The notes under the pieces are model-generated. The model was not told the origin of the DNA. It saw only the letters and a list, made by a program, of their open reading frames with translations, and ran no database searches. Made by a program: the position numbers and the translations under genes. A DNA stretch of 55,687 bases, from the NCBI GenBank assembly GCA_965662045.1, contig CBFIGE010000014.1, positions 1 through 55,687 on the forward strand. The letters are read 5' to 3'. The DNA is from UBA3478 sp965662045 (GTDB lineage Bacteria; Bacteroidota; Bacteroidia; Flavobacteriales; Flavobacteriaceae). Numbering within the stretch: position 1 is the stretch's first letter; each line of letters starts with the position of its first letter. Positions 1 through 8,911 of this stretch are shown here, one piece after another.

Positions 1-3000
1 CCTTGACCATTTAAATTTAGGGCCTCAGTTCCGCCATTTGCATTATCGGTGCTGTAAATGGTTACCCATGAATTATTGTCGATTGAGGTTTGAATTTCAT
101 AGCTTTTCGCAGAAGCAGTCTCCCATAGAAGTACAACTTCATTGACTTGATAGATATTTTCTAAATCTACACTGATAAATTGAGAATCTGAAAATAGACT
201 TGACCATCGCGTTTGGTCGTCTCCATCGACTGCAAGGTCTCCCCCAAAGGCCCCTTCTTGACTACTGGTAGTCACCGATTTATTAAGTGCGAGATTTGTT
301 TTAGATAAAACGGTTATTGTGAGTGTATCGCTTGTCGATGCGCCTTCGTTATCAGTTACCTTTAGTTCGATTTGATGGGTTCCTATTCCCAGAGTAATAG
401 GAGTTGACGCAGTAGAGGCAATAGAAGTGTTGTCTTTAATCCATTCATAGCGGTAAATAGAACCATCCGAATCGGTGCTTTGAGACCCATCAAGTGTTAA
501 GGTAATCTCATTGCTGTTGCGATCTGCATATACTTCTAAATCATCTCCGGCATTAGCAGTTGGAGCATTATTTGAATTTCTCGAAACAAATATAGTAACG
601 GTATCTTCAGCTGAAGTTCCAAAGTTATCTGTAACCATTAAAATCACTTCATGAGCTCCTATAGAAAATGTATAGTCTAGCTGCTGTTCACTTCCAATAG
701 TTTGATTGTTGTATAGCCATTCATAAACGGTGATTGTACCGTCTGAATCATAACTCTGCGATCCGTCAAGGGTAACTGTTTCTTGAGTATCTCCATCGGT
801 ATCGATTAGGATTTGTTCATCTCCGGCTTCACTTACTGGGCGTTGGTTGATAATGACACTGATTTCATCAGTCGAAACGACACCATCGTCGTCTCGAACT
901 TCAAGAGTTATAGTATGTTCACCTAAATTCAGTTCAATCTCTATACTTGCCTCAGTACCCAATACTTCATCATTTTCAATCCATCGGTAGGCTTCAATAC
1001 TTCCGTCTTCGTCTGCACTGAGAGAAGCGTCTAGAACGACCATTTCAATCTCGTCTAAATCGGTATCAATAACTACTTGGTCATCTCCAGCTCGGGCTAT
1101 TGGGGCTACATTATCAGGGTCTACAAGACTTAAAGTAAAGCTACTTTTACCTTCTGCTCCATCATTATCTGTTACGACTAATTCGACGGTGTAAACCCCA
1201 GTGCTTAATGCAGAAACAAAAGATACTTCTTCAGAGGCAATGGTTTCATCTATACGCCAAGCATAGGAAGCTATAGTTCCATCGTTATCAAAACTTGCAG
1301 AACCATCAAAGGTAACCTCAACAAGGTCGTCGCCGTCTTCATCGTTGATGCTACGATCTTCTCCTGTAACTGCGGTGGGTGCTTCATTATCAGGATCTAT
1401 TACAGTGATGATCACTTCGTCTGTTGCTGACATCTCATCCTCGTCGGTAACATTTAATGTGATGATGTGTATTCCTGTTGAAAGTTCAACCGTTGGATTG
1501 ACTCCACTGGCTATGAGTTCTTCGTTTTCAAACCATTCATAGGTAGATAATGGTGCAGCAACTGCCTCAGAAGCTGATCCGTCTAAAGTAACAGTTACGA
1601 GATCATCTTCGTTATCATCTTCAATTTGCTGATCTTCACCTGCATTAGCAACAGGTCCTAAACCTCCACTGCTTATGGTAATTAAAAGCTCGTCACTAGC
1701 TTGATTTCCGTTTTGATCAGCGACCGTCAAAATAGCGGTATAGGTTCCACGAGCAAGTTCTAGTTTGCTCGATGCGGTGCTTGCCACCTCTTCACCATCA
1801 ATGGTCCAACTGTAAGAGGTGATTTCTCCAGAGTGATGTGTACTTGAAGTTCCATCGAGATAAATGCTCTCTTCACCATCACCATTTTCGTCTTTTTTGA
1901 CGATATCTGGTCCGGCATTAGCAATGATACCTGTTTGAGTAGCGACCTCTCCATAGCCATTCCATTTGTATACTCGAATGTAATCCACCAACATTTTTGC
2001 GGGAAAATCAGCCGTTACTTGATTATTGCTAAGGGCGTCGGTAAAGTTTCCACCAACGGCTAAATTGATCACAAAAAAGAACGGTAAATGAAATTCTTCT
2101 GCATCTGAACCTAAAGGGAAAGGTCCTGTGTAGAATTCAAACTCCTGACCATTATCAACGACAGCGAGTTTAATTTCATTGGGATCCCAATACATTCGGT
2201 AGGTTAAAAAACGATCGGTTAAGGTGCTAGATGAACTTCGATACGGTTTGGAGTAGTATTTGTCAAAAGCAATACTAGCCGCGCAGTCTGGATTATCTGG
2301 TGCACATGCCTGGTCTGAATAAAAGATGATATTACCGCCAACGACTTCATTCTCACTTACATTTTCGAAACCTTCATCTCTTAGCGATTGTTGTTTGTAA
2401 CCCATCTCCATCATATCGATTTCACCAGATCTCGGCCAATCTACCTCAGAAATATTATTTCCAAGGAGCCAAAAAGCGGGCCAGAGTCCCGTTGACAAAT
2501 CATCTGGAACTTTAATACGCGTTTCGACCAAACCGTATTTGAGGGTGAGTTGATCTTGGCTTTTTACTCGTGCTGAGGTGAATGCAGATTGATTGTCATT
2601 TTCGACTTTTGCCTCAATGACTAAGGCATTGTTATCAGCTTCTCCTGTAATAGCTTCGATGTACACATTTTCTTGTTTGTAGGATTGAAGCTCATTATTA
2701 CCCCAACCACAAAGGCCGTCATCACATCCATCGCCAATTTCAGCCTCCCAAACATCGGTATTGAATTCATTGAAGTTTTCTTCCCAAAGGATTTCTCTTA
2801 CGTCTACTTTCACAAAATCTTCAGATTCATTACCGAATTCGTCTCGTGTAAGGAGCTTAATATTGTGAATTCCTGAGCTTAAATCGACGTTTGCGGTCTG
2901 CTCTTGTGAGAGCACCACATTGTTTTCGCTCCACTCGTAAGAGGTGATTGGTCCATAACTCGAAGAAGCATCGAGGGTTACGGGTTCAACACCATTTTTA

Positions 3001-5105
3001 TCCAGGTCTTCAACGATAATCTCATCACCTGCATTGGCCAATAAAGGACCTTGAGAAAAAGAAACTTCTCCTTCGCCTTTCCATTTTTTTACGCGCACAT
3101 AATCGATAAGTAATTTACCCGGAAGCGGTGCGCTAATGTCGTTATCTGTTAATTGACCAGTGAAATTTCCACCTACAGCCAAATTTAAAATAAAGTAAAA
3201 CGGTTTTTTAAAGGCTTCTTCATTTGGACTGATCGGAAAGGGGTTGGTGTATAAATCGTATTCCGCTGAACCGTCAACAACCGTAAGACGAATTTGTTCA
3301 TCACTCCAATACATACGATAGGTCACAAATCGATTGTTAAGTGGAGAAGAAGGGGTATAAGGTGTTGTGTAATTTTTGTCGAAGGCAATACTGGCTGCAC
3401 AACTTGGGTTATCTGGCTCGCAGGCTCCACTGGCGTACCAAATGAGATTGGCTCCTACAAAGTTGTTGGCAGGCCCGAAATAATCATCAGCTTGTCGGGT
3501 ACTCTGGGCATGGCCCATCTCCATCATATCGATTTCGCCTGAATAAGGCCAACCCACTTGTCTGTGATTAATACCTAATAGCCAAGCCGCAGGCCATAAA
3601 CCATCTTGAACATCTGGTGCTTTCATTCTAACCTCAACGACTCCTTGTTGAATGGCGACTTTATTTTCTGTGGTGACCTTTCCAGAGGTAAAATTTAAAT
3701 CCCCTACACTTTCATTCTTAGCCTCAAGAACGAGTGCAAAATTTCCAGGTTCGCCATCGATTTCTTCGATGTAAATATTGTCTTCTTGGTAGGATTGTAA
3801 TTCTTCATTACCCCAGCCGCAGATGCCTTCATCACATCCATCGCCAATTGACATATTCCAATTATTCTCGTCAAAGGAATCGAAATTATCCTCCCAAATA
3901 ACCGCTCCAATTTCGCTATTACCTACTGTGATTTTAACCGTGTCTGAATCGGTGTTTCCCTTATTATCTGTAATATTTAGTTCAAATTCATACGTGCCTT
4001 CTGAAAGGGTTAACTCATGTGACGAGCTATTAGCCAAGACCTCACCACCCTTATAGCTCCACTGATAGGAGTTTATTGGACCGTAACTTCCAGAAGCGTT
4101 GAGTTGAATGCTTTCTCCAACCGCTATTTGTTTGTTCGCACCGGCATTAGCCATTATTTTCTCTGGTGTAAAGACTTCGCCTCGACCGTTCCACTTTTTG
4201 ATTTTAATGTAATCAACATACATTTTAGCTGGAAAATCAGCGGTTACTTGAGAAGCGTTTAAAGCATCTGTAAAGGTTCCGCCAACAGCTAAATTCAGCA
4301 GTAAGTAAAAAGGTTTAGTAAAGGCTGAAGAACGATCGCCAATTGGAAAAGGTCCTGTGTAGAGATTTTGAACAATACCTCGATCTTCAACAGTAAATCG
4401 AATATAGTTTTCATCCCAATAAAGGCGATATGTCAAAAAGCGATCTGTAAGGTTTGAAGGGTCGTAATAGAGTTCGTTGTAGTATTTATCAAAAGCGATG
4501 CTAGCGGCACATGTTGGGTTTTGATCTGAACAAGCTTCTGTATCATAAAAGATAAGATTGGCACCAACCAAATTATTTTCATTTGCAAAACCAAATTCTT
4601 GATCAGCTCTAAAGGCAGAGTTTTGCCCCATTTCCATCATATCCATTTCTCCACTGAATGGCCAGCCCTCTGATTCAATATTGGTTCCTAGTAGCCAAGC
4701 TGCAGGCCATAAACCTTTTGACAAATTATCGGGAACTTTTATACGGGTTTCAATCATTCCGTATTTAACGCCCAGGTTATTTTTGGTGGTAACGCGGCCT
4801 GAGGTAAAATTATTTTGACTGTCTTTTTTGGCTTCGAGTACCAAGGCAAAGTTGCCTGGTTCACCTGGAATTTCTTCTATGTTGACATTTTCGTTTTGGT
4901 AGGTTTGTAATTCGTCATTTCCCCATCCGCACAAATCAGGACATCCATCCCCTAGGTCTACATTCCAAATCGCCGAATCAAAGCTATTGAAATTGTCTTC
5001 CCATAAGGTTTGACCCACTTGGGCCTTTAAAAATGAAGTGAAGCAAAAGGTGAGGAGTAGAAGAAACTTTAGGAGGAGGTTTCTCCCAAGGACGGAATCA
5101 GACAT
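1..5105 (-). CDS. Giant secreted laminarinase-like protein: three GH16 domains, PKD array, F5/8 type C domain (3' partial)
   Basis: The ATG at 5105 opens a frame that stays open for 1701 codons to the left edge, so the C-terminus is missing. Residues 1-28 are a signal peptide ending FLKAQ. Three GH16 catalytic domains lie at about 30-310, 400-677 and 770-1052. Each carries the ExDxxE active site: GEMDMMEMG (E153, D155, E158), then GEIDMMEMG twice (E524/E529 and E895/E900), with GLWPAAWLLG or GLWPAFWLLG upstream. ExDxxE and these Trp motifs are typical of laminarinases (endo-beta-1,3-glucanases, GH16_3). A PKD-like domain follows each of the first two catalytic domains, six more PKD-like repeats occupy about 1058-1600, and an F5/8 type C (CBM32-like) domain begins near 1605. 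All catalytic acids look intact. The likely role is surface or extracellular beta-glucan depolymerisation. A T9SS C-terminal signal would be expected past the edge but is not visible. Beta-1,3-glucan specificity is inferred. Confidence 0.93.
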   Translation of the reverse strand, partial: MSDSVLGRNLLLKFLLLLTFCFTSFLKAQVGQTLWEDNFNSFDSAIWNVDLGDGCPDLCGWGNDELQTYQNENVNIEEIPGEPGNFALVLEAKKDSQNNFTSGRVTTKNNLGVKYGMIETRIKVPDNLSKGLWPAAWLLGTNIESEGWPFSGEMDMMEMGQNSAFRADQEFGFANENNLVGANLIFYDTEACSDQNPTCAASIAFDKYYNELYYDPSNLTDRFLTYRLYWDENYIRFTVEDRGIVQNLYTGPFPIGDRSSAFTKPFYLLLNLAVGGTFTDALNASQVTADFPAKMYVDYIKIKKWNGRGEVFTPEKIMANAGANKQIAVGESIQLNASGSYGPINSYQWSYKGGEVLANSSSHELTLSEGTYEFELNITDNKGNTDSDTVKITVGNSEIGAVIWEDNFDSFDENNWNMSIGDGCDEGICGWGNEELQSYQEDNIYIEEIDGEPGNFALVLEAKNESVGDLNFTSGKVTTENKVAIQQGVVEVRMKAPDVQDGLWPAAWLLGINHRQVGWPYSGEIDMMEMGHAQSTRQADDYFGPANNFVGANLIWYASGACEPDNPSCAASIAFDKNYTTPYTPSSPLNNRFVTYRMYWSDEQIRLTVVDGSAEYDLYTNPFPISPNEEAFKKPFYFILNLAVGGNFTGQLTDNDISAPLPGKLLIDYVRVKKWKGEGEVSFSQGPLLANAGDEIIVEDLDKNGVEPVTLDASSSYGPITSYEWSENNVVLSQEQTANVDLSSGIHNIKLLTRDEFGNESEDFVKVDVREILWEENFNEFNTDVWEAEIGDGCDDGLCGWGNNELQSYKQENVYIEAITGEADNNALVIEAKVENDNQSAFTSARVKSQDQLTLKYGLVETRIKVPDDLSTGLWPAFWLLGNNISEVDWPRSGEIDMMEMGYKQQSLRDEGFENVSENEVVGGNIIFYSDQACAPDNPDCAASIAFDKYYSKPYRSSSSTLTDRFLTYRMYWDPNEIKLAVVDNGQEFEFYTGPFPLGSDAEEFHLPFFFVINLAVGGNFTDALSNNQVTADFPAKMLVDYIRVYKWNGYGEVATQTGIIANAGPDIVKKDENGDGEESIYLDGTSSTHHSGEITSYSWTIDGEEVASTASSKLELARGTYTAILTVADQNGNQASDELLITISSGGLGPVANAGEDQQIEDDNEDDLVTVTLDGSASEAVAAPLSTYEWFENEELIASGVNPTVELSTGIHIITLNVTDEDEMSATDEVIITVIDPDNEAPTAVTGEDRSINDEDGDDLVEVTFDGSASFDNDGTIASYAWRIDETIASEEVSFVSALSTGVYTVELVVTDNDGAEGKSSFTLSLVDPDNVAPIARAGDDQVVIDTDLDEIEMVVLDASLSADEDGSIEAYRWIENDEVLGTEASIEIELNLGEHTITLEVRDDDGVVSTDEISVIINQRPVSEAGDEQILIDTDGDTQETVTLDGSQSYDSDGTITVYEWLYNNQTIGSEQQLDYTFSIGAHEVILMVTDNFGTSAEDTVTIFVSRNSNNAPTANAGDDLEVYADRNSNEITLTLDGSQSTDSDGSIYRYEWIKDNTSIASTASTPITLGIGTHQIELKVTDNEGASTSDTLTITVLSKTNLALNKSVTTSSQEGAFGGDLAVDGDDQTRWSSLFSDSQFISVDLENIYQVNEVVLLWETASAKSYEIQTSIDNNSWVTIYSTDNANGGTEALNLNGQ
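310..1935 (-). repeat. Array of six PKD-like domain repeats inside the GH16 protein
   Basis: Six consecutive units of about 85-95 codons each begin with an ANAGxD-like strand (ANAGPDI, ANAGEDQ, TAVTGEDR, ARAGDDQ, SEAGDEQ, ANAGDDL), continue through LDGSxS and a YEW-like tryptophan strand, and end in (I/V)TV. Most carry an Asp-rich insert such as DTDGDTQE after the first strand, which may bind calcium. They probably act as a rigid spacer between the catalytic heads and the C-terminal binding domain. Confidence 0.85.
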
Positions 5106-5383
5106 GTTCAGCGTTTAGTTAGAGTAATAAATATCTTTTTAAAAATTAGGCTTACCTAAAAACTTTACTTATAAAACCTATACACATAAAGATATATCAC
5201 AGTTAATCGATGTTTACCTATACAGATACACTACAACTATAATTTTAGAGCACTACGTTCAAGCAGAGTCACAAGAAATCTATCTGTTTCATGGCATCAA
5301 AACATACATCAAAAAATTGCACCACTTGTACAGTTGAAGACGAACAAATGATGCAATTCTAACCCCGTGATGATAAGTTCAAA

Positions 5384-5707
5384 TTATTTCCAAGAGAAAT
5401 CTGGGCTTGTTTTTGATCTGATAATCACGTAAATCATGATAAGTGCAATAGCGATATGCATATATCCGAAATGAGCGGCTACGTCTTCTCTAATCTGAAG
5501 AATGGTATAGGCCTGAAATAGGTTGATGATTAAAACCATCAATCCGATTTTACGGGCAATTGCAGTGGCCGCAAGATTATCTGCGCCATAGCTTACTTTG
5601 GTGGGTAAAGCGACCATGGCGACCCCAATAAAGGTGATCATTGTAATTAAATTGCCCCAATTGTTTGTAGCTGAATAAGCCATGTACTCACCAATAATCG
5701 GCAACAA
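5384..5707 (-). CDS. Small multi-pass membrane protein, unknown function
   Basis: A protein of about 107 residues with three or four hydrophobic stretches: LITMITFIGVAMVAL, IGLMVLIINLFQAYTIL and IAIALIMIYVII. The start is uncertain. The first candidate is TTG at 5707, and the first ATG is at 5683. The frame is open upstream only to the TAA stop (5729-5731) of the preceding gene, which lies in the same frame, and the nine intervening codons (VRVVLFSL-type) are also hydrophobic. The gene is therefore directly behind the terpenoid-cyclase-fold gene and probably cotranscribed. I do not recognise the family. Confidence 0.6.
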   Translation of the reverse strand: MLPIIGEYMAYSATNNWGNLITMITFIGVAMVALPTKVSYGADNLAATAIARKIGLMVLIINLFQAYTILQIREDVAAHFGYMHIAIALIMIYVIIRSKTSPDFSWK

Positions 5708-5728
5708 ACTAAAGAGAACAACGCGTAC

Positions 5729-6625
5729 TTAAAAGTCAATTCTATCGTAATTCTTTAAGATTTTTAAGGTATAAAGGGTCTGCATTCCTGCCCATTCTAA
5801 TCGAGTGCCTTCACTTAAGCCGTACCAAGTGTCCCATCGACCATCTTGTTTTTGGCGTCTAATCAATTCGTCTAAATCGGCATTCACTAGTTCATTGTCA
5901 TAAAGTGCGGCCAAAACACCATTTGGGGATGGAGCGTAATCAAGACTATGAGGTTTTCCGTATAAGCCCCAACCGCCATCACTGTAATCAGCGCACCTAA
6001 AGTTTTTAAGTCGTATGCTTTCGGTTAAATAATTAAGTTGTTTTTCAGCTTTTACACGGTTCTTAGTATTGGTTAAAAAGCAGAGCCAACGAGGAACGCA
6101 GAGGTAACAAAAACTATGTCTGTCTTGTACTCGCTCAAATTCAGACCAAACAAATTCTTCTGCGGTATCCATCCATAGGTGATTTACTTTGTATTTCTCT
6201 AAGAGCCCTAATAACGATGAGGTTGTACTCAAAGCCGCCCATTCTTTAACCGTTTTAAAATGGTCTTGACAGGGATAACTGGAAAGCGGCTTGAACATCC
6301 ACGGAATTCCACCCTTTTCAGTGGTGATTTTTTCAAAATAAGGCATGAAATCTTCTAAAATGATTTCTTTGTTTAGATAGCCTACTTCATCTAATGTCTC
6401 TAAAGCCATAACGCTAAATAAAGGTTGGCTTTCTGGAGATGCGGTATCGGGTTCCATACCATGTCCGAAGCCGCCATCTTCATTGCGATAAGCATATAAT
6501 GCGTGATATACACCCTCTGCAGGGCCTTGCTCAAAGTAAAAATGAAATAGCCGCCGCTCAATCATACGAGCGTTGACCAGTATAAAATCTCTGGCCTTAT
6601 TAAAGTTATCTCGAGTAAGTTGCAT
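5729..6625 (-). CDS. Terpenoid-cyclase/prenyltransferase-fold (alpha/alpha toroid) protein
   Basis: A 298-residue soluble protein starting MQLTRDNFNKARDFI, with no signal peptide. Repeated motifs YRNEDGGFGHG, CADYSDGGWGLYG and RRQKQDGRWDTWYG are the Gly/Trp-rich QW-like turns of the squalene-hopene cyclase / prenyltransferase-beta superfamily. It is half the length of true cyclases and lacks a visible DxDD motif, so it is probably not a terpene cyclase. Similar stand-alone proteins are annotated only as prenyltransferase/squalene-oxidase repeat proteins. The membrane protein downstream follows in the same frame after the stop. Confidence 0.7.
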   Translation of the reverse strand: MQLTRDNFNKARDFILVNARMIERRLFHFYFEQGPAEGVYHALYAYRNEDGGFGHGMEPDTASPESQPLFSVMALETLDEVGYLNKEIILEDFMPYFEKITTEKGGIPWMFKPLSSYPCQDHFKTVKEWAALSTTSSLLGLLEKYKVNHLWMDTAEEFVWSEFERVQDRHSFCYLCVPRWLCFLTNTKNRVKAEKQLNYLTESIRLKNFRCADYSDGGWGLYGKPHSLDYAPSPNGVLAALYDNELVNADLDELIRRQKQDGRWDTWYGLSEGTRLEWAGMQTLYTLKILKNYDRIDF

Positions 6626-7062
6626 TATAAGTTCTTTTGACTTTCAGGCAAAATAAGTAGAACTCGTCAACAAAAAAAGAAGCACGGTTTGCGCCGTGCC
6701 TCTAACAGTTTTAATGAAAAATGAACAAAGTTCTCAGATTAGAATCTGATTCACTCGATAATGTTAAACATAAAACTCTCATTTTCAAAACTTTGTTTAG
6801 CATTATATAGCATCTCTTGTACAGGGTGTTTCTCCGTATGCTATGATCTATAACTCTTTGCAAAAGACATGACCAACTCGGAATAAGCTATAAGCTTCAA
6901 CAAACAAATACATTTTACAAAAAAAATAGATGGGTCAGCAGACTAATTAACAAGTAATTAATTGTTATTCAGTTTAATACTCCGTTAAGAGAGGTAGGAA
7001 TAATCCATAAAAAGCACTTCAACAACTTTGGTTATATTGTAGTACAAAACAGACCAAAACCA
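6626..7062. other. 437-bp divergent intergenic region with a possible interrupted small ORF or small RNA
   Basis: Besides the leftward terminator, the minus strand holds a 40-codon stretch (6870 to 6751) beginning MSFAKSYRS, with one in-frame TAG (6843-6841), then HTEKHPVQEMLYNAKQSFE and a further ten residues to a TGA. The second half has ordinary coding-like composition. The stretch ends 48 nt before the terminator hairpin. It could be a decayed small gene or part of a non-coding RNA. No convincing promoter was identified. Confidence 0.35.
6671..6702 (-). terminator. Strong intrinsic terminator pointing left, with no annotated gene upstream of it
   Basis: On the minus strand a GC-rich stem (GCACGG, 6682-6687, paired with CCGTGC, 6694-6699, six-base loop) is followed by TTCTTTTTTT (6671-6681). 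This is a good rho-independent terminator. It sits upstream of the gene starting at 6625, so it must end a transcript that starts further right, between about 6700 and 7060. Confidence 0.75.
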
Positions 7063-7746
7063 ATGAAAAAGTACTTTATCCGATATGGCCTTGAATTTTT
7101 AGTCATTACCTTAGGATTATCTCTGTCTTTCTTTATTGAGTATCGGCGTGAGCAACAGTACAAAGCAAATTTAAAAGAGCAGTCACTGAGTCGAGTGTTA
7201 CAAAATTTAGAAATCGACAACGAAGATTACGGATTTAACAAGGCAGCGCATCTTGACGCCTTAAATGCAATTCGGTGGATAGATCAAAATCATCAAAATG
7301 TGAGTAATTTTCATCCAGATACGATAGGATATTACATTCAATTAGCAGCCTTTACAAGCACCACTTTTTACGATAATCAAGAGGAATACCGAAGTCTCCA
7401 AAACTCAGGGCTTATCGAGTTTATAGAAGATGAAGAAATTGTAATTGGGCTTCAAAATAAATATGTGACTCACGAATACATGAAGCATCTTGAAGATGAA
7501 ATAGACGGTTTTGTAGAACGTCTAAAATCCTACAGACACAAAAATATATACATCAATAGTGAGAAAACCAATGTAAGAGGTTATCCTATTGATGCCACTT
7601 ATACCGGGGCCAAAGAAATACCACTTGAAGTAGTTCAAGCCCTTCATGAAAAGAGGTGGTGGCATCAATTATACCTCAAAAGAGTTGATGAGCTCATATC
7701 AGGAGATCAATTGTTGATTAAAGAAATTCAATTGGAATTGGAATAA
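7063..7746 (+). CDS. DUF6090-like single-pass membrane protein, tandem copy 1
   Basis: A 227-residue protein. The N-terminus is a short basic segment (MKKYFIRYG) and one transmembrane helix (LEFLVITLGLSLSFF), followed by a charged, mostly helical domain that would lie outside the membrane. A conserved block, DNQEEYRSLQNSGLIEF, is followed by GLQNKY. By my count 36 of the first 44 residues match the next gene, so the pair is a recent tandem duplication. The layout resembles DUF6090, common in Flavobacteriia and of unknown function. Three more relatives lie at 31.1, 33.1 and 48.7 kb. Confidence 0.8.
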   Translation: MKKYFIRYGLEFLVITLGLSLSFFIEYRREQQYKANLKEQSLSRVLQNLEIDNEDYGFNKAAHLDALNAIRWIDQNHQNVSNFHPDTIGYYIQLAAFTSTTFYDNQEEYRSLQNSGLIEFIEDEEIVIGLQNKYVTHEYMKHLEDEIDGFVERLKSYRHKNIYINSEKTNVRGYPIDATYTGAKEIPLEVVQALHEKRWWHQLYLKRVDELISGDQLLIKEIQLELE

Positions 7747-7771
7747 AAAACCTCACCAAATTCATTTTAAA

Positions 7772-8461
7772 ATGAAAAAATACTACATCAGATACGCACT
7801 CGAATTCTTGGTCATTACCCTAGGAGTTACCCTGTCTTTTTTTATGGAATATCGACGCGAGAAACAATATAAAGAGCAACTAAAAGAGCAGTCGCTCAGC
7901 AGAATTTATGAAAATATCAGTAGCAACGACATTCCAGATTTTGAATTAAACATTCGAATACATGAAATGTCCATTCGATCTGCCGAATGGATTTTTGATA
8001 ATCATGATCAATTTAATGAGCAAATGCGAGATTCTATCGGATATCACGTGATGGTCGTCTCGAATATGGGAACAGTTTTAGTCGACAATCAAGAAGAATA
8101 CAGAAGTCTTCAGAACTCAGGACTAATTGAGCTTATCGCAAATGAAGATTTGGTTAAAGGCCTACAAAACAAATACACCGTTCATAATTTTATTAAAAAA
8201 ATAGAGGATTACAACAATGAAATGTACATGCAAAATTTGCAGGGTTTTGCCAGGTTAAACATGCTCATTTTAAGCAAAGAGTCTACCGAATTTTATTTAC
8301 CCGTAAGATCGCAATATACCGGCGATTTGCAATTACCCGATAGCTTTTTGTACGACATTCGATTGAAAACGAATATTGATAAGCAGTATATAAGTTTAGT
8401 GCAACAGCGTTTGTTTCAAGACAGAAATATTCTCGATCAAATTGAAACTGAAATTAAATAA
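7772..8461 (+). CDS. DUF6090-like single-pass membrane protein, tandem copy 2
   Basis: A 229-residue protein starting MKKYYIRYALEFLVITLG, 25 nt after copy 1. It has the same N-terminal helix, the motif DNQEEYRSLQNSGLIEL and GLQNKY. The N-terminal 44 residues and the central block are strongly conserved with copy 1, while the C-terminal third has diverged. Probably cotranscribed with copy 1 and with the DUF2147 gene that follows. No catalytic motif is apparent. Confidence 0.8.
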   Translation: MKKYYIRYALEFLVITLGVTLSFFMEYRREKQYKEQLKEQSLSRIYENISSNDIPDFELNIRIHEMSIRSAEWIFDNHDQFNEQMRDSIGYHVMVVSNMGTVLVDNQEEYRSLQNSGLIELIANEDLVKGLQNKYTVHNFIKKIEDYNNEMYMQNLQGFARLNMLILSKESTEFYLPVRSQYTGDLQLPDSFLYDIRLKTNIDKQYISLVQQRLFQDRNILDQIETEIK

Positions 8462-8494
8462 TCACTAACTTTTACTGCTTTAAAAATTAAATTT

Positions 8495-8905
8495 ATGTAT
8501 GCAATCATTTTAGCTGCTTTGCTATCCTTTCAAACCAATACTGTTCAGGGAACTTGGGTGAATATTGATGATGAAACTGGAGTCAAAAAATCAGAAATTA
8601 CCCTATATGTCGAAAACGGAAAACTCTATGGTAAAATCGAGCGTTTATTGCTGCCGGAAGATCAAGGAAAGGTATGTGAAAAGTGTAAGGGTAAAGAAAA
8701 AAATCAACCTATTGAAGGATTGATTATTGTGAAAGGTTTAGTCAAAGATGGGGAGGTCTGGACTGATGGAAAAATTCTAGATCCAGCCAATGGAAAATCT
8801 TATGATTGTACCATCAAATTAGATGATTCAAACACCTTGAATGTAAGAGGTTACTTAGGCTTCTCTTTTATTGGTCGTTCTCAAGTTTGGAAACGAAATG
8901 GATAA
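8495..8905 (+). CDS. DUF2147 family exported protein
   Basis: A 136-residue protein with a short hydrophobic N-terminus (MYAIILAALLSF), probably a signal peptide. It then shows the DUF2147 pattern: GTWVNIDDETGVKKSEI, GKLYGKIERLLLP, CEKCKGKEKNQPIEGL, ILDPANGKSYDC and VRGYLGFSFIGRSQVWKR. The C-x2-C and single later Cys are typical. DUF2147 proteins are small beta-barrel periplasmic proteins of unknown function. It lies 6 nt before the SDR gene. Confidence 0.9.
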   Translation: MYAIILAALLSFQTNTVQGTWVNIDDETGVKKSEITLYVENGKLYGKIERLLLPEDQGKVCEKCKGKEKNQPIEGLIIVKGLVKDGEVWTDGKILDPANGKSYDCTIKLDDSNTLNVRGYLGFSFIGRSQVWKRNG

Positions 8906-8911
8906 TCTTTT

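Noticed and set aside
1345..3542. Several rightward and leftward ORFs of 60-80 codons within the GH16 gene
   Set aside because: They lie in alternative frames of the long PKD/GH16 reading frame, whose motifs are unambiguous.
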